DNA from: Schlegelella_A sp036496385
GTDB lineage: Bacteria > Pseudomonadota > Gammaproteobacteria > Burkholderiales > Burkholderiaceae_C
DNA: 22,267 bases
Reading direction: 5' to 3'
NCBI GenBank assembly: GCA_036496385.1
Contig: DASXLD010000023.1
Span: 1-22,267 of the forward strand
Each line of letters starts with the position of its first letter. The stretch's first letter is position 1. Both the position numbers and the translations under genes were made by a program. Below the pieces are notes generated by a model that saw only the letters and a list, made by a program, of their open reading frames with translations, was not told the origin of the DNA and made no database searches. This document shows positions 15,014 through 22,151 of this stretch, one piece after another.

Positions 15014-15870
15014 CTCCAGCGCGCAGCGGCACAGCGGCGGCGCCGGCGCTGGCAGGGACTCTCTGCGCGCTCGCCGCGATCGCGCTGTGGGCGACGCTGG
15101 CGTCGCTCGGCGTCGCCCTGGCGCACGTACCTCCGTTCCTGCTCACCGGGCTCGCGCTCGTGATCGGGAGCGTGCCGTCGTGGCCGCTCGCGCGTCGCTG
15201 GCGGGTTGCGCCATCGACGCTGCTGCTCGGCGTCTGGGGCCTGTTCGGCTTCCACTTCCTCCTCTTCGTCGCCTTGCGCAGCGCACCGCCGCTCGAAGCG
15301 AACCTCGTCAACTACCTCTGGCCGCTGCTGATCGTCGTCCTGGCGCCGTTGTTGCTGCCGGGAATGCGGCTGCGGCCGGTGCACGTGATCGCCGCGCTCG
15401 CGGGGTTCGCGGGTGCGGCACTCGCGATCGTCGGCGGGCGTCGCCTCGCCGGCGAGCTGTCGTGGGGGTACCTCGCGGCGGCTGGATCGGCGTTCGTGTG
15501 GGCGACGTACTCGCTCGGGACGCAGCGCGTCGCCCGCTTCCCGACGGCGGCGATCGGCCTGTTCGGGCTCGTCTCCGGGTTGCTGGCGCTGGCTTGCCAC
15601 GCGCTGCTCGAGCCATCGGTGGCGCTGTCGACGCGCGACTGGCTGCTCATCGTCGTCGTCGGGCTCGGCCCGCTCGGCGCGGCGTTCTTCTTCTGGGACG
15701 CGGCGCTGAAGCGCAGCGACCCACGCCGCGTCGGCCTGCTCAGCTATCTCACGCCGCTCGCATCGACGCTGCTGCTTGCCGCGACGACGGGACGACCGCT
15801 GACGGCCTGGCTCGTCGCGGCGGCGCTTCTCATCGTCGGCGCGGCTGCGGTCGGCCTCAGAATGCGCTGA
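15010..15870 (+). CDS. EamA-family exporter, YddG-like
   Basis: This 286-residue protein has about ten transmembrane helices in two EamA repeats. The segment EANLVNYLWPLLIVVLAP matches the conserved INYLWP region of YddG, which exports aromatic amino acids and other solutes. The C-terminal half has LGPLGAAFFFWDAALKRSDP and LSYLTPLASTLLL, also typical. Substrate is inferred only. I chose GTG 15010 because it overlaps the preceding TGA by 4 nt; an in-frame GTG at 14995 is an alternative. It is the last gene of the lipA-side operon and converges with the degenerate sensor gene; a weak CAGGC/GCCTG repeat lies in the gap between them. Confidence 0.82.
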   Translation: MTPARSGTAAAPALAGTLCALAAIALWATLASLGVALAHVPPFLLTGLALVIGSVPSWPLARRWRVAPSTLLLGVWGLFGFHFLLFVALRSAPPLEANLVNYLWPLLIVVLAPLLLPGMRLRPVHVIAALAGFAGAALAIVGGRRLAGELSWGYLAAAGSAFVWATYSLGTQRVARFPTAAIGLFGLVSGLLALACHALLEPSVALSTRDWLLIVVVGLGPLGAAFFFWDAALKRSDPRRVGLLSYLTPLASTLLLAATTGRPLTAWLVAAALLIVGAAAVGLRMR

Positions 15871-15933
15871 ACGCGATACAGGCAGCGCCGCAGTAGCCTG
15901 CAGGGAGTGTCGACGCGTTTGCTAGGCGCGCCG

Positions 15934-17079
15934 CTAGAGACCGCGCGACAACTCGAACATGAGCGCCGCCGGCAGCGAGCTCGCGACGACGTCGCGGCCG
16001 ATCCGCGCCATCTGCGCGCCGTTGGTCCCGGACATCTCGAACGTCGCGCCCTGCTCGAGGATCTCGATGAAGACGAAGTCGGGCACCTCGCCGAGGATCT
16101 CGTCGCGGAAGTGGCTGAAGCGGCTGCCCTTCAGGATCGAGTCGACGATGATCGCGTGCGGCAGGCCCTCGCGGCAGAAGCTCGACGCTTCCTCGACCGA
16201 GGCGACGAAGTCGACCAGCATGCTCATGTTGCGCAGCGCGTCGCGGATCAGCACGCGCACCTCGCGGCGCGACGCGACCACGAGCACGTGGCTGCCGGCG
16301 AGCGCTTTGGAGTTGGTCGACTGTGCGCCGGCGTCGTCGATCTCGGTCGCCGAAAGGCCGGCCATCTCCTCGCCGGCGGTCTTCGGGAACTCGAGGACGA
16401 GCGTCGTCGTGCCGGCGACGTCCTTGCGCTCGACGACCAGACCCATCGTCCAGGCCGTCTGCTCGATCAGTCGCCAGGTCAGCGAATCGAGGCGCGGCGA
16501 CGCCTCCGTGGTCACGCTCTCGTCGACCTGGTCGGCGGGACGGTTCGCGAACTTGCAGGTCAGCCGCGCGTGCACCGGCCAGGTCTTGAAGTCGACGGCG
16601 AAGGCAATGTGGGCGTGCGCGTTCGCCAGCGCCCAGTCGAGCGTCGCATTGAGCAAGCTGAAGAGGAGCGACCCGTCGACGATGATCCGCGCCGACTTCA
16701 TCTCGTGCTTGAGCGCGATGCCGCGCGCCTGCGTTTCGCGCGTGCGCAGTGCCAGCACGCTCTTCAGAACTTCCTCGAGCTGGAGGACCTCGTGCGATTG
16801 CTTGACCTTGCCGGAGGCAAACCGCGTCAGCTGCTGACCGATCATCCCCGCATGACGCGCGCGCTCGACCTCGTCGCGCAGCGCGCGCAGGCCGGCCCGG
16901 TCGATCTTGCCGGTCGCGGTGAGGACGTTGATGCGTTCGAGCGCGGCGGTCAGCGGCTCGGCGATCTCGACCCCGACTTGCGAGACGAGCTCGTGCCAGC
17001 GCTGGTCCTCGTTCGGATCGAGCGGATCGGAAGGGTCGCTGCGACGCGCCTCGGCCGCGCTGCGTTTGCCATTGGACAT
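15934..17079 (-). CDS. Degenerate histidine-kinase/receiver-like protein
   Basis: The 381-residue soluble protein looks like a sensor kinase fused to a receiver but lacks key residues. The first 100 residues resemble a dimerisation helix pair; the usual phospho-His of an H-E-L-R-x-P-L motif is replaced by VEIAEPLTAALERI (about 37-50). The next domain keeps an N-box-like LLNATLDWAL (about 142-151) but has no DxGxG or GxGxG box; a DSLTWRLIEQTAWTMGL helix stands in their place. The C-terminal domain (264-381) keeps the Asp313 of IIVDS, but the acidic pair at its start is VVASRRE. It is probably an adaptor or sensor without kinase activity. The start is ATG 17079; in-frame codons reach 17232, but that extension looks non-coding. 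Confidence 0.7.
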   Translation of the reverse strand: MSNGKRSAAEARRSDPSDPLDPNEDQRWHELVSQVGVEIAEPLTAALERINVLTATGKIDRAGLRALRDEVERARHAGMIGQQLTRFASGKVKQSHEVLQLEEVLKSVLALRTRETQARGIALKHEMKSARIIVDGSLLFSLLNATLDWALANAHAHIAFAVDFKTWPVHARLTCKFANRPADQVDESVTTEASPRLDSLTWRLIEQTAWTMGLVVERKDVAGTTTLVLEFPKTAGEEMAGLSATEIDDAGAQSTNSKALAGSHVLVVASRREVRVLIRDALRNMSMLVDFVASVEEASSFCREGLPHAIIVDSILKGSRFSHFRDEILGEVPDFVFIEILEQGATFEMSGTNGAQMARIGRDVVASSLPAALMFELSRGL

Positions 17080-17338
17080 GAACAGTGGTTCTCGAAAAGA
17101 CCGGGCCGACGGCGGCCGGGCGGGCGCCGCGTGCGTCTGCCGATCCTGCCGGAGCGGCCGAGTCATGACGCGTGCCGCAGCGTCTCTCTCCTGTGCGCTG
17201 CGAGACCCGGGAGTGTCGACGGCGCCTCGCATCGCCGCCAGTGGGGCGTCCGGCCGGCTGGCCAGTCGGCCTCACAAAGTCGTCGAATGTGACAACTTGT
17301 TCACTGATTTCGAGCCCCAGGGGTGGGCGAAACCGGAT
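17080..17338. other. Intergenic region with no recognisable gene
   Basis: This 259-bp stretch lies between the start of the degenerate sensor gene and the stop of the CoA-transferase gene, both on the minus strand. It is less GC-rich around 17275-17310, where a promoter for the sensor gene might lie, but I see no convincing -35/-10 pair. An open frame on the minus strand runs through to 17232; it lacks homology I can recognise. Confidence 0.5.
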
Positions 17339-18607
17339 TCAGACGGCGCCGGCGCGGCGCAGGGCGGCGATCGCCTCGCCGTCGAGCCCCAACTCGGCGA
17401 GGACGCCCTCGGTGTCGCTGCCGAGCAGCGGCGGCGAACGGCGATAGCGCACCGGGGTCGCGGCGAGCTTGATCGGGCTGGCGACGACGCGAACGGTGCC
17501 GGCGAGAGGGTGTCCGAGCTCGACCGTCATCTTGCGTGCCTGCACCTGCGGGTCGGCGAAGACCTCGCCGAGATCGTTGATCGGCCCGGCCGGCACTTTG
17601 GCGGTCTCGAGATCGGCAAGCCAGGCGGCACGCGGACGCCGCATCAGGCGCGCGGCCAGCAGCGGGATCAGGACGCCGCGATTGCGGACCCGGTCGGCGT
17701 TGCGTGCGAAGCGCGGGTCCGACGCGAGTTCGCCGCAGCCAGCGACGGCGCAGAAGCGCGCGAACTGGCCGTCGTTGCCGACGGCGAGGATGAGGTGGCC
17801 ATCGGCGACCTCGAAGACCTGGTAGGGAACGACGTTCTGGTGGGCGTTGCCGGCGCGCTGCGGCGCGCTGCCGCTCGCGAGGTAGCCGGCGCCGAGATTG
17901 GCGAGCATCGCGACCTGCGTATCGAGCAGCGCCATGTCGATCGCCTGGCCCTCGCCGGTGCGGTCGCGATGGCGCAGCGCGGCAAGGATCGCAACCGTCG
18001 CGTACATGCCGGTGAAGAGGTCGGCGACCGCGACGCCGACCTTCTGCGGGCCGCCGCCGGGCGCATCGTCGGCGATCTCGGTGCGCGACGGCCCGGTCAC
18101 GCTCATCAGGCCGCCCATGGCCTGGATCGCGTAGTCGTAGCCGGCGCGCTCCCGGTAGGGGCCGGTCTGCCCGAAGCCCGTGATCGAGCAGTAGACCAGT
18201 CGCGGGTTGCGCGCGAGCAGGCTTTTCGCGTCGAGGCCGCGTCGCGCAAGATCGCCGACCTTGAAGTTCTCGACCAACACATCGGCACGATCAGCGAGAG
18301 TGCGCACCAGCTCCGCACCTTCCGGTGTGGCGATGTCGATCGTCACCGATCGCTTGTTGCGGTTGGTTCCGAGGTAGTAGGCCGCCTCGGCGGTCTCGTG
18401 ACCTTCCCGGTCGCGCAGGAACGGCGGTCCCCAGCCGCGGGTGTCGTCGCCGCCGGGCGCGCCCGGTACGGAGGGCTTTTCGACCTTGATGACGTCGGCA
18501 CCGAGGTCGGCGAGCACCTGCGTGCACCAGGGGCCAGCGAGGACGCGTGAAAGGTCGAGGACGCGAACGCCTTCGAGCGACATCGGCGTCTGCGCGGCAT
18601 CTGTCAT
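17339..18607 (-). CDS. CaiB/BaiF family (class III) CoA-transferase
   Basis: Class III CoA-transferases move CoA between organic acids without an acyl-acetate exchange intermediate of other classes. The 422-residue protein starts the family core at LEGVRVLDLSRVLAGPWCTQ and continues with GADVIKVEKP. The NRNKRSVTIDIATPEG block is typical. The catalytic aspartate is Asp158 in AGYDYAIQAMGGLMS. Further blocks (ITGFGQTGPY, RPRAAWLADL, PAGPINDLGEVFADPQVQAR) are all present. Relatives act on carnitine, bile acids, succinate or formate; substrate is unknown. ATG 18607 is preceded by GACAAT at a 6-nt gap made of six C, with no Shine-Dalgarno. The gene diverges from the lipoprotein. Confidence 0.93.
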   Translation of the reverse strand: MTDAAQTPMSLEGVRVLDLSRVLAGPWCTQVLADLGADVIKVEKPSVPGAPGGDDTRGWGPPFLRDREGHETAEAAYYLGTNRNKRSVTIDIATPEGAELVRTLADRADVLVENFKVGDLARRGLDAKSLLARNPRLVYCSITGFGQTGPYRERAGYDYAIQAMGGLMSVTGPSRTEIADDAPGGGPQKVGVAVADLFTGMYATVAILAALRHRDRTGEGQAIDMALLDTQVAMLANLGAGYLASGSAPQRAGNAHQNVVPYQVFEVADGHLILAVGNDGQFARFCAVAGCGELASDPRFARNADRVRNRGVLIPLLAARLMRRPRAAWLADLETAKVPAGPINDLGEVFADPQVQARKMTVELGHPLAGTVRVVASPIKLAATPVRYRRSPPLLGSDTEGVLAELGLDGEAIAALRRAGAV

Positions 18608-18613
18608 GGGGGG

Positions 18614-18619
18614 ATTGTC
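18614..18619 (-). promoter_or_regulatory. -10-like hexamer GACAAT just upstream of the CoA-transferase
   Basis: The minus-strand GACAAT is followed by six C and the ATG at 18607, a spacing that puts the transcript start on the ATG. Ten bp away on the other strand is the facing-away GATAAT of the lipoprotein gene. Confidence 0.45.
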
Positions 18620-18629
18620 CGCGAGTCGG

Positions 18630-18635
18630 GATAAT
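18630..18635 (+). promoter_or_regulatory. -10-like hexamer GATAAT just upstream of the lipoprotein gene
   Basis: GATAAT is followed by CGCCGC and the ATG at 18642, a 6-nt gap with no Shine-Dalgarno. Any -35 box would lie near 18607-18612, at the start codon of the divergent CoA-transferase gene. Confidence 0.5.
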
Positions 18636-18641
18636 CGCCGC

Positions 18642-19187
18642 ATGCACCTCCAGCGCGGGCGGCGGCCGAATTACCCGAGCGTCGCCGTCGTGCTGGCGCT
18701 CGTCGTTGCCGCCTGCGCGCCGGCGCTCGATTGGCGCGAGGCCCGACCCGAGGGGAGCGGCGTGGTGCTGATGTTTCCGTGCCGACCCCAGGATCACGAG
18801 CGCAATGTCGCCCTCGCCGGCACGATGGTGCCGATGCGTCTGCATGCCTGCAGCGCCGGTGGTGCCAATTTCGCGTTGGCGGCGCTCGATGCCGGGGATC
18901 CGGCGCGGGTGACGCCGGAGCTCGCGGCGCTGCGCGGGCAACTGCTCGGCAACCTGGCCGGGACGGCGACCGAGCAGCGTGCCCTGGCGCTCGCCGGCGC
19001 GACTCCCAATCCGCAGAGCGCTCGCATCCGCATCGTCGGCAAGCGCCCCGACGGCAGTCCTGTCGTCGCCGAGGCCGCGTTCTTCGTTAGAGGTCTTACG
19101 CTGTACCAGGCGACCGTCCTCGGCAGCAACGACACCCTCGGCGCCGCGGTCGTCGGCACCTTCTTCGACGCCATCCGCCTGCCCTGA
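18642..19187 (+). CDS. Small predicted lipoprotein, unknown function
   Basis: The 181-residue product has a basic N-terminus (MHLQRGRRPN), a hydrophobic segment (about 13-23) and a lipobox VAAC with Cys25 as the lipidated residue, so it should be processed by signal peptidase II and anchored in an outer or inner membrane. Two further cysteines (in PCRPQ and HACSAG) are present and might form a disulfide. The mature part contains repeated short strands and a conserved-looking VRGLTLYQATVLGSND segment, typical of small uncharacterised proteobacterial lipoproteins. I recognise no named family. It precedes the EIIA gene by 25 bp, so it could be co-transcribed with the PTS genes. Confidence 0.8.
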   Translation: MHLQRGRRPNYPSVAVVLALVVAACAPALDWREARPEGSGVVLMFPCRPQDHERNVALAGTMVPMRLHACSAGGANFALAALDAGDPARVTPELAALRGQLLGNLAGTATEQRALALAGATPNPQSARIRIVGKRPDGSPVVAEAAFFVRGLTLYQATVLGSNDTLGAAVVGTFFDAIRLP

Positions 19188-19212
19188 GCCTGCCCGACGC
19201 CTGTCAGTTCGT

Positions 19213-19662
19213 ATGCCCGGCCTCATGATCCTCGCTCACGCGCCGCTTGCCTCGGCGCTCAAGGCCGTGGCCGAGCATGCATTCCCGGACTGCGCCGGCG
19301 AGCTCAGGGCGCTCGACGTGTTGCCTGCGATGCCGGTCGAGGAAGTCGAGGCGCTCGGCCGTGCCTTGCTCGAGCAAATCGCGGCTCCCGAGGTCTTGAT
19401 CTTCACCGATGTGTTCGGCGCGACACCGTGCAACATCGCCCAGCGGCTCGCCGACGGCGTCCATGTCAAGGTCGTCGCCGGCGTCAATGTGCCGATGCTC
19501 TGGCGGACCTTGTGCTACCCCCACGAGTCTCTCGAAGCCCTGGTCGCGCGCGCCCTGGCCGGCGCTACCCAGGGCGTCATGCAGGTCGCGACGGCGCGGC
19601 CGCAACTGCAGACGCTGAGGGCGCGCGGCGGTGACGATGAAGGCGACCGTCAGGATCAATAA
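19213..19662 (+). CDS. PTS EIIA component, mannose/fructose (Man) type
   Basis: This 149-residue protein has the mannose-family EIIA fold. It starts PGLMILAHAPLASALK, where His9 is the phosphorylated histidine. The FTDVFGATPCNIAQRLA segment around residue 65-80 and the VVAGVNVPMLWR segment match family members. In Betaproteobacteria such a lone EIIA is often encoded just before ptsH and ptsI and is not accompanied by a permease. It probably takes phosphate from HPr for a regulatory role. The end of the gene overlaps ptsH by 26 nt. ATG 19213 is chosen because His9 is then in the usual place; MetIle at 19225 is an alternative. Confidence 0.88.
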   Translation: MPGLMILAHAPLASALKAVAEHAFPDCAGELRALDVLPAMPVEEVEALGRALLEQIAAPEVLIFTDVFGATPCNIAQRLADGVHVKVVAGVNVPMLWRTLCYPHESLEALVARALAGATQGVMQVATARPQLQTLRARGGDDEGDRQDQ

Positions 19663-19903
19663 CAAGCTCGGCCTGCACGCTCGCGCGTCGGCCAAGCTCA
19701 GCAAGCTCGCCGGAAGCTTCCGCAGCGAAGTCTCGCTGAGCCGCAACGGTCGGTGCGTGAACGCCAAGAGCATCATGGGGGTGATGATGCTGGCGGCGGG
19801 ATTGGGCAGCGAGGTCGAGATCGAGACTGAAGGCGAGGACGAACTTGCGGCGATGACTGCGCTGCGCGCGCTGGTCGACGACAGGTTCGGCGAAGGCGAG
19901 TAG
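19637..19903 (+). CDS. ptsH: Phosphocarrier protein HPr
   Basis: HPr accepts phosphate from enzyme I and passes it to EIIA proteins. The 88-residue product has His14 in LGLHARASAKL (equivalent to His15 of E. coli), and Ser45 in AKSIMGVMMLAAG at the position of the regulatory serine phosphorylated by HPr kinase. The start is ATG 19637 or an in-frame GTG at 19631; the shorter form matches the usual length. The gene overlaps the upstream EIIA and is followed by a hairpin before ptsI. Confidence 0.94.
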   Translation: MKATVRINNKLGLHARASAKLSKLAGSFRSEVSLSRNGRCVNAKSIMGVMMLAAGLGSEVEIETEGEDELAAMTALRALVDDRFGEGE

Positions 19904-19922
19904 GGCGCGCCGGCGACGTCCG

Positions 19923-19945
19923 CGGCGCTCGGTTCGGGAGCGCTG
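19923..19945 (+). terminator. Hairpin between ptsH and ptsI
   Basis: CGGCGCTC (19923-19930) and GAGCGCTG (19938-19945) can form an 8-bp stem with one G-U pair around the 7-nt loop GGTTCGG. It lies 20 nt after the ptsH stop. No T tract follows, so it may be a partial terminator or an attenuator rather than a strong stop; ptsI has a promoter-like element of its own. Confidence 0.45.
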
Positions 19946-19997
19946 CGCCGACGGGCGCGCATCGTGCTTGGGACCTTCGGCGGTCACACGCCGCTGC

Positions 19998-20003
19998 TAC
20001 GAT
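19998..20003 (+). promoter_or_regulatory. -10-like hexamer TACGAT just upstream of ptsI
   Basis: TACGAT is followed by CGATCC and the ptsI ATG at 20010, a 6-nt gap with no Shine-Dalgarno. TTCGGC lies 16 bp upstream and could serve as a weak -35. The element suggests that ptsI can be transcribed separately from ptsH, as a leaderless mRNA. Confidence 0.45.
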
Positions 20004-20009
20004 CGATCC

Positions 20010-21818
20010 ATGAGTTTCCAGCTCTTCGGCCTGCCTGTGTCGCGCGGGATCGCGATCGGCCGCGCGGTGCTCGTCGCTTCGAGCCGGCTCGACGTTGCCC
20101 ACTACTACGTCGCGGCCGAGAACGTCGACGCCGAGATCGAGCGCTTGCGCAGTGCGCGCAACGCTGTCGCCCGCGAGCTCGGCGCGATGAAACGCGACCT
20201 GCCCGCGGAGGCGCCCGCGGAGTTGGCGGCGCTGCTCGATGTCCACCTGATGCTGCTTCACGACGAAACGCTGACCGGCGCGTCGAAGCAATGGATCCGC
20301 GAGCGCCACTACAACGCCGAGTGGGCGCTTTCGGCGCAGCTCGAGGTGCTCGCGCGCCAGTTCGACGAGATGGAGGACGAATACCTGCGCGAGCGCAAGG
20401 CCGACCTCGAGCAGGTCGTCGAGCGCTTGCTCGGCGTCCTCGCCCGCGGCGCCGATGGCGCCTCGCCGCTTGCGAGCCATGCGATCACGCCCGAGCAGAG
20501 TGGCGACGATCCGCTGGTGCTGGTCGCTGCCGACATCTCGCCCGCCGACATGCTGCAGTTCAAGGGCGGCGTCTTCCTCGGCTTCGTCACCGACGTCGGC
20601 GGCAAGACCTCGCACACCGCGATCGTGGCCCGCAGCATGGACATCCCGGCCGTGGTCGGTGCGCGCGAGGCGAGCCGACTGATCCGCCAGGACGATTGGG
20701 TCGTGATCGACGGCGACGCCGGTGTCGTCCTGGTCGATCCGACGCCGGCGGTGATCGAGGAGTACCACGCGCTCAAGCGCAAGCGCGAGGCCGGTCGTGC
20801 CCGGCTGACTCGGCTGCGGCACCTGCCAGCAGTGACTCGCGACGGCGAGCGGGTCGAGTTGCTTGCGAACATCGAGCAGCCGGGCGACGCCGCCGCGGCA
20901 CTCGCGGCCGGAGCGATCGGCGTCGGCCTCTTCCGCAGCGAGTTCCTGTTCATGAATCGCGCCGGCGAGCTGCCGGGCGAGGACGAGCAGTACGAGGCAT
21001 ACCGCATCGCGGTGCAGGCGATGCGCGGCCGGCCGGTGACGATTCGCACCGTCGACATCGGCGCCGACAAGGAGCTCGAGCGCATGTCCGCGAACGAGCT
21101 ACGTCACGAGCACGCGCTGAACCCGGCGCTCGGCCTGCGCGCAATCCGATGGAGCCTGTCGGAGCCGGCGATGTTTCGCCAGCAGCTGCGCGCGATCCTG
21201 CGCGCGGCGACGCACGGCCGGGTGCGGATCCTGCTGCCGATGGTCGCCCAGCTGAGCGAGGTGCGCCAGACGATCGATGCCTTGGCGCGCGCGCGCCAGC
21301 AGCTCGATGACGCCGGGCGCGGCTACGGGCCTGTCGAGCTGGGCGCGATGATCGAGGTGCCGGCGGCCGCGCTCGTCCTGCCGGCTTTCTTGCGTCATTT
21401 CGACTTCGTCTCGATCGGCACCAACGACCTGATCCAGTACACGCTGGCGATCGATCGCGCCGACGAAGCGGTCGCCCACCTCTACAACCCATGGCATCCG
21501 GCGGTCCTGCAACTCGTCGCGCAGACAATCGCGTGCGCAACGCGGATGTGCAAGGACGTGAGCGTTTGCGGCGAGATGGCCGGCGACCCCGCCTTTACCG
21601 AGCTCTTGCTGGGTATGGGTCTGAGGAGCTTCTCGATGCATCCATCGCAGATCCTGGCGATCAAGGAGCGTGTGCTCGGCACCGACGCGAGACGGTGGGC
21701 GGGCGCGCTCGAGCAGATCCTGCAGGCCGACGATCCGGAGCGCGAGGTCGCCGCAATGGCCGCGGAGATCGCGGCACCGCGCGGTGGCCCGCTTGTCGCA
21801 GCGGCCAACGCGCTGTAG
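20010..21818 (+). CDS. ptsI: PTS enzyme I (phosphoenolpyruvate-protein phosphotransferase)
   Basis: Enzyme I takes phosphate from PEP and gives it to HPr. The 602-residue protein is slightly longer than the usual 575. The N-terminal HPr-binding domain (about 1-150) is followed by the phosphohistidine loop GGKTSHTAIVARS, with His202. The PEP-binding barrel carries GLFRSEFLFM, RTVDIGADKEL, NPALGLRAIRWSL, IEVPAAALV and GTNDLIQYTLAIDR. The general acid Cys520 is in VSVCGEMAGDP. There is no GAF or NPr-type domain, so this is the sugar-type rather than the PtsP form. No EIIB or EIIC gene is in the window. Confidence 0.97.
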   Translation: MSFQLFGLPVSRGIAIGRAVLVASSRLDVAHYYVAAENVDAEIERLRSARNAVARELGAMKRDLPAEAPAELAALLDVHLMLLHDETLTGASKQWIRERHYNAEWALSAQLEVLARQFDEMEDEYLRERKADLEQVVERLLGVLARGADGASPLASHAITPEQSGDDPLVLVAADISPADMLQFKGGVFLGFVTDVGGKTSHTAIVARSMDIPAVVGAREASRLIRQDDWVVIDGDAGVVLVDPTPAVIEEYHALKRKREAGRARLTRLRHLPAVTRDGERVELLANIEQPGDAAAALAAGAIGVGLFRSEFLFMNRAGELPGEDEQYEAYRIAVQAMRGRPVTIRTVDIGADKELERMSANELRHEHALNPALGLRAIRWSLSEPAMFRQQLRAILRAATHGRVRILLPMVAQLSEVRQTIDALARARQQLDDAGRGYGPVELGAMIEVPAAALVLPAFLRHFDFVSIGTNDLIQYTLAIDRADEAVAHLYNPWHPAVLQLVAQTIACATRMCKDVSVCGEMAGDPAFTELLLGMGLRSFSMHPSQILAIKERVLGTDARRWAGALEQILQADDPEREVAAMAAEIAAPRGGPLVAAANAL

Positions 21819-21830
21819 CCTCCGTTGTAA

Positions 21831-21848
21831 GGGCGTCGACGAACGCCC
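21831..21848 (+). terminator. Hairpin after ptsI
   Basis: GGGCGT (21831-21836), loop CGACGA, ACGCCC (21843-21848) form a perfect 6-bp stem 13 nt after the ptsI stop codon. There is no following T tract. It could terminate or slow transcription before the rRNA promoter. Confidence 0.45.
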
Positions 21849-21897
21849 GTGCGAGGCGTCCTTGCTGCCGACATCTCGTCTCGTCGGGCCGTCCGGC

Positions 21898-21927
21898 TTG
21901 ACACGACTTTTCGAAACGTGCAAGAAT
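21898..21927 (+). promoter_or_regulatory. rRNA operon promoter (consensus -35, weak -10)
   Basis: The -35 is a perfect TTGACA (21898-21903). An AAGAAT (21922-21927) lies 18 bp downstream as the -10, predicting a start near 21934. The GC-rich sequence after the -10 is consistent with a discriminator typical of stringently controlled rRNA promoters. No AT-rich UP element is evident upstream of the -35. Confidence 0.65.
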
Positions 21928-21993
21928 CGTCGTCTTCGCTGATCGCGACTTCCGAGTCACTTCGGGGTCCGCCGAGCCAGCCGCCGCAAGGCC

Positions 21994-22005
21994 GCTCTTT
22001 AAAAA
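21994..22005 (+). promoter_or_regulatory. boxA-like antitermination element of the rrn leader
   Basis: GCTCTTTAAAAA is close to the boxA consensus TGCTCTTTAACA found in rRNA leaders, where NusB/NusE bind to prevent early termination. Its position, 158 nt before the mature 16S 5' end and after the promoter, is as expected for an rRNA operon leader. Confidence 0.75.
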
Positions 22006-22046
22006 CTGACAGCCGATAAGTGTGGGCGTTCGAGGCCGAGTGCTTT

Positions 22047-22099
22047 GGGTCGCAAGACCCGAGGTCCGCTCAACCATCACTCACGTGGTGGTGGACCTC
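22047..22099 (+). other. Structured rrn leader: two adjoining hairpins
   Basis: GGGTC-GCAA-GACCC (22047-22060) is a 5-bp hairpin closed by a GNRA tetraloop. Directly adjoining it, GAGGTCC (22061-22067) pairs with GGACCTC (22093-22099), enclosing a weaker inner helix. The two helices could stack coaxially. They lie between boxA and the 16S gene. Confidence 0.6.
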
Positions 22100-22108
22100 A
22101 AACGCTCA

Positions 22109-22127
22109 TGAAGTGAAGTTCACTTCA
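22109..22127 (+). other. Palindrome in the pre-16S leader
   Basis: TGAAGTGAA (22109-22117) and TTCACTTCA (22119-22127) are perfect 9-base inverted arms about one central base. As RNA this gives a 7-bp stem with a 5-nt loop, 25 nt before the mature 16S end. It could be a processing or antitermination-related structure. Confidence 0.5.
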
Positions 22128-22151
22128 ATTCATTGAGCAACATTCAAGATC

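Noticed and set aside
15879..15900. CAGGC/GCCTG repeat between the convergent YddG-like and degenerate sensor genes as a terminator
   Set aside because: A 5-bp stem with a 12-nt loop is too weak to call.
17080..17232. N-terminal extension of the degenerate sensor protein to ATG 17232
   Set aside because: The added residues are Arg/Ala/Pro-rich with no recognisable domain, and the downstream ATG 17079 gives a plausible protein start.
17285..17302. Palindrome-like GTGACAACTTGTTCAC as an operator
   Set aside because: Only the outer four bases pair cleanly; the centre is mismatched.
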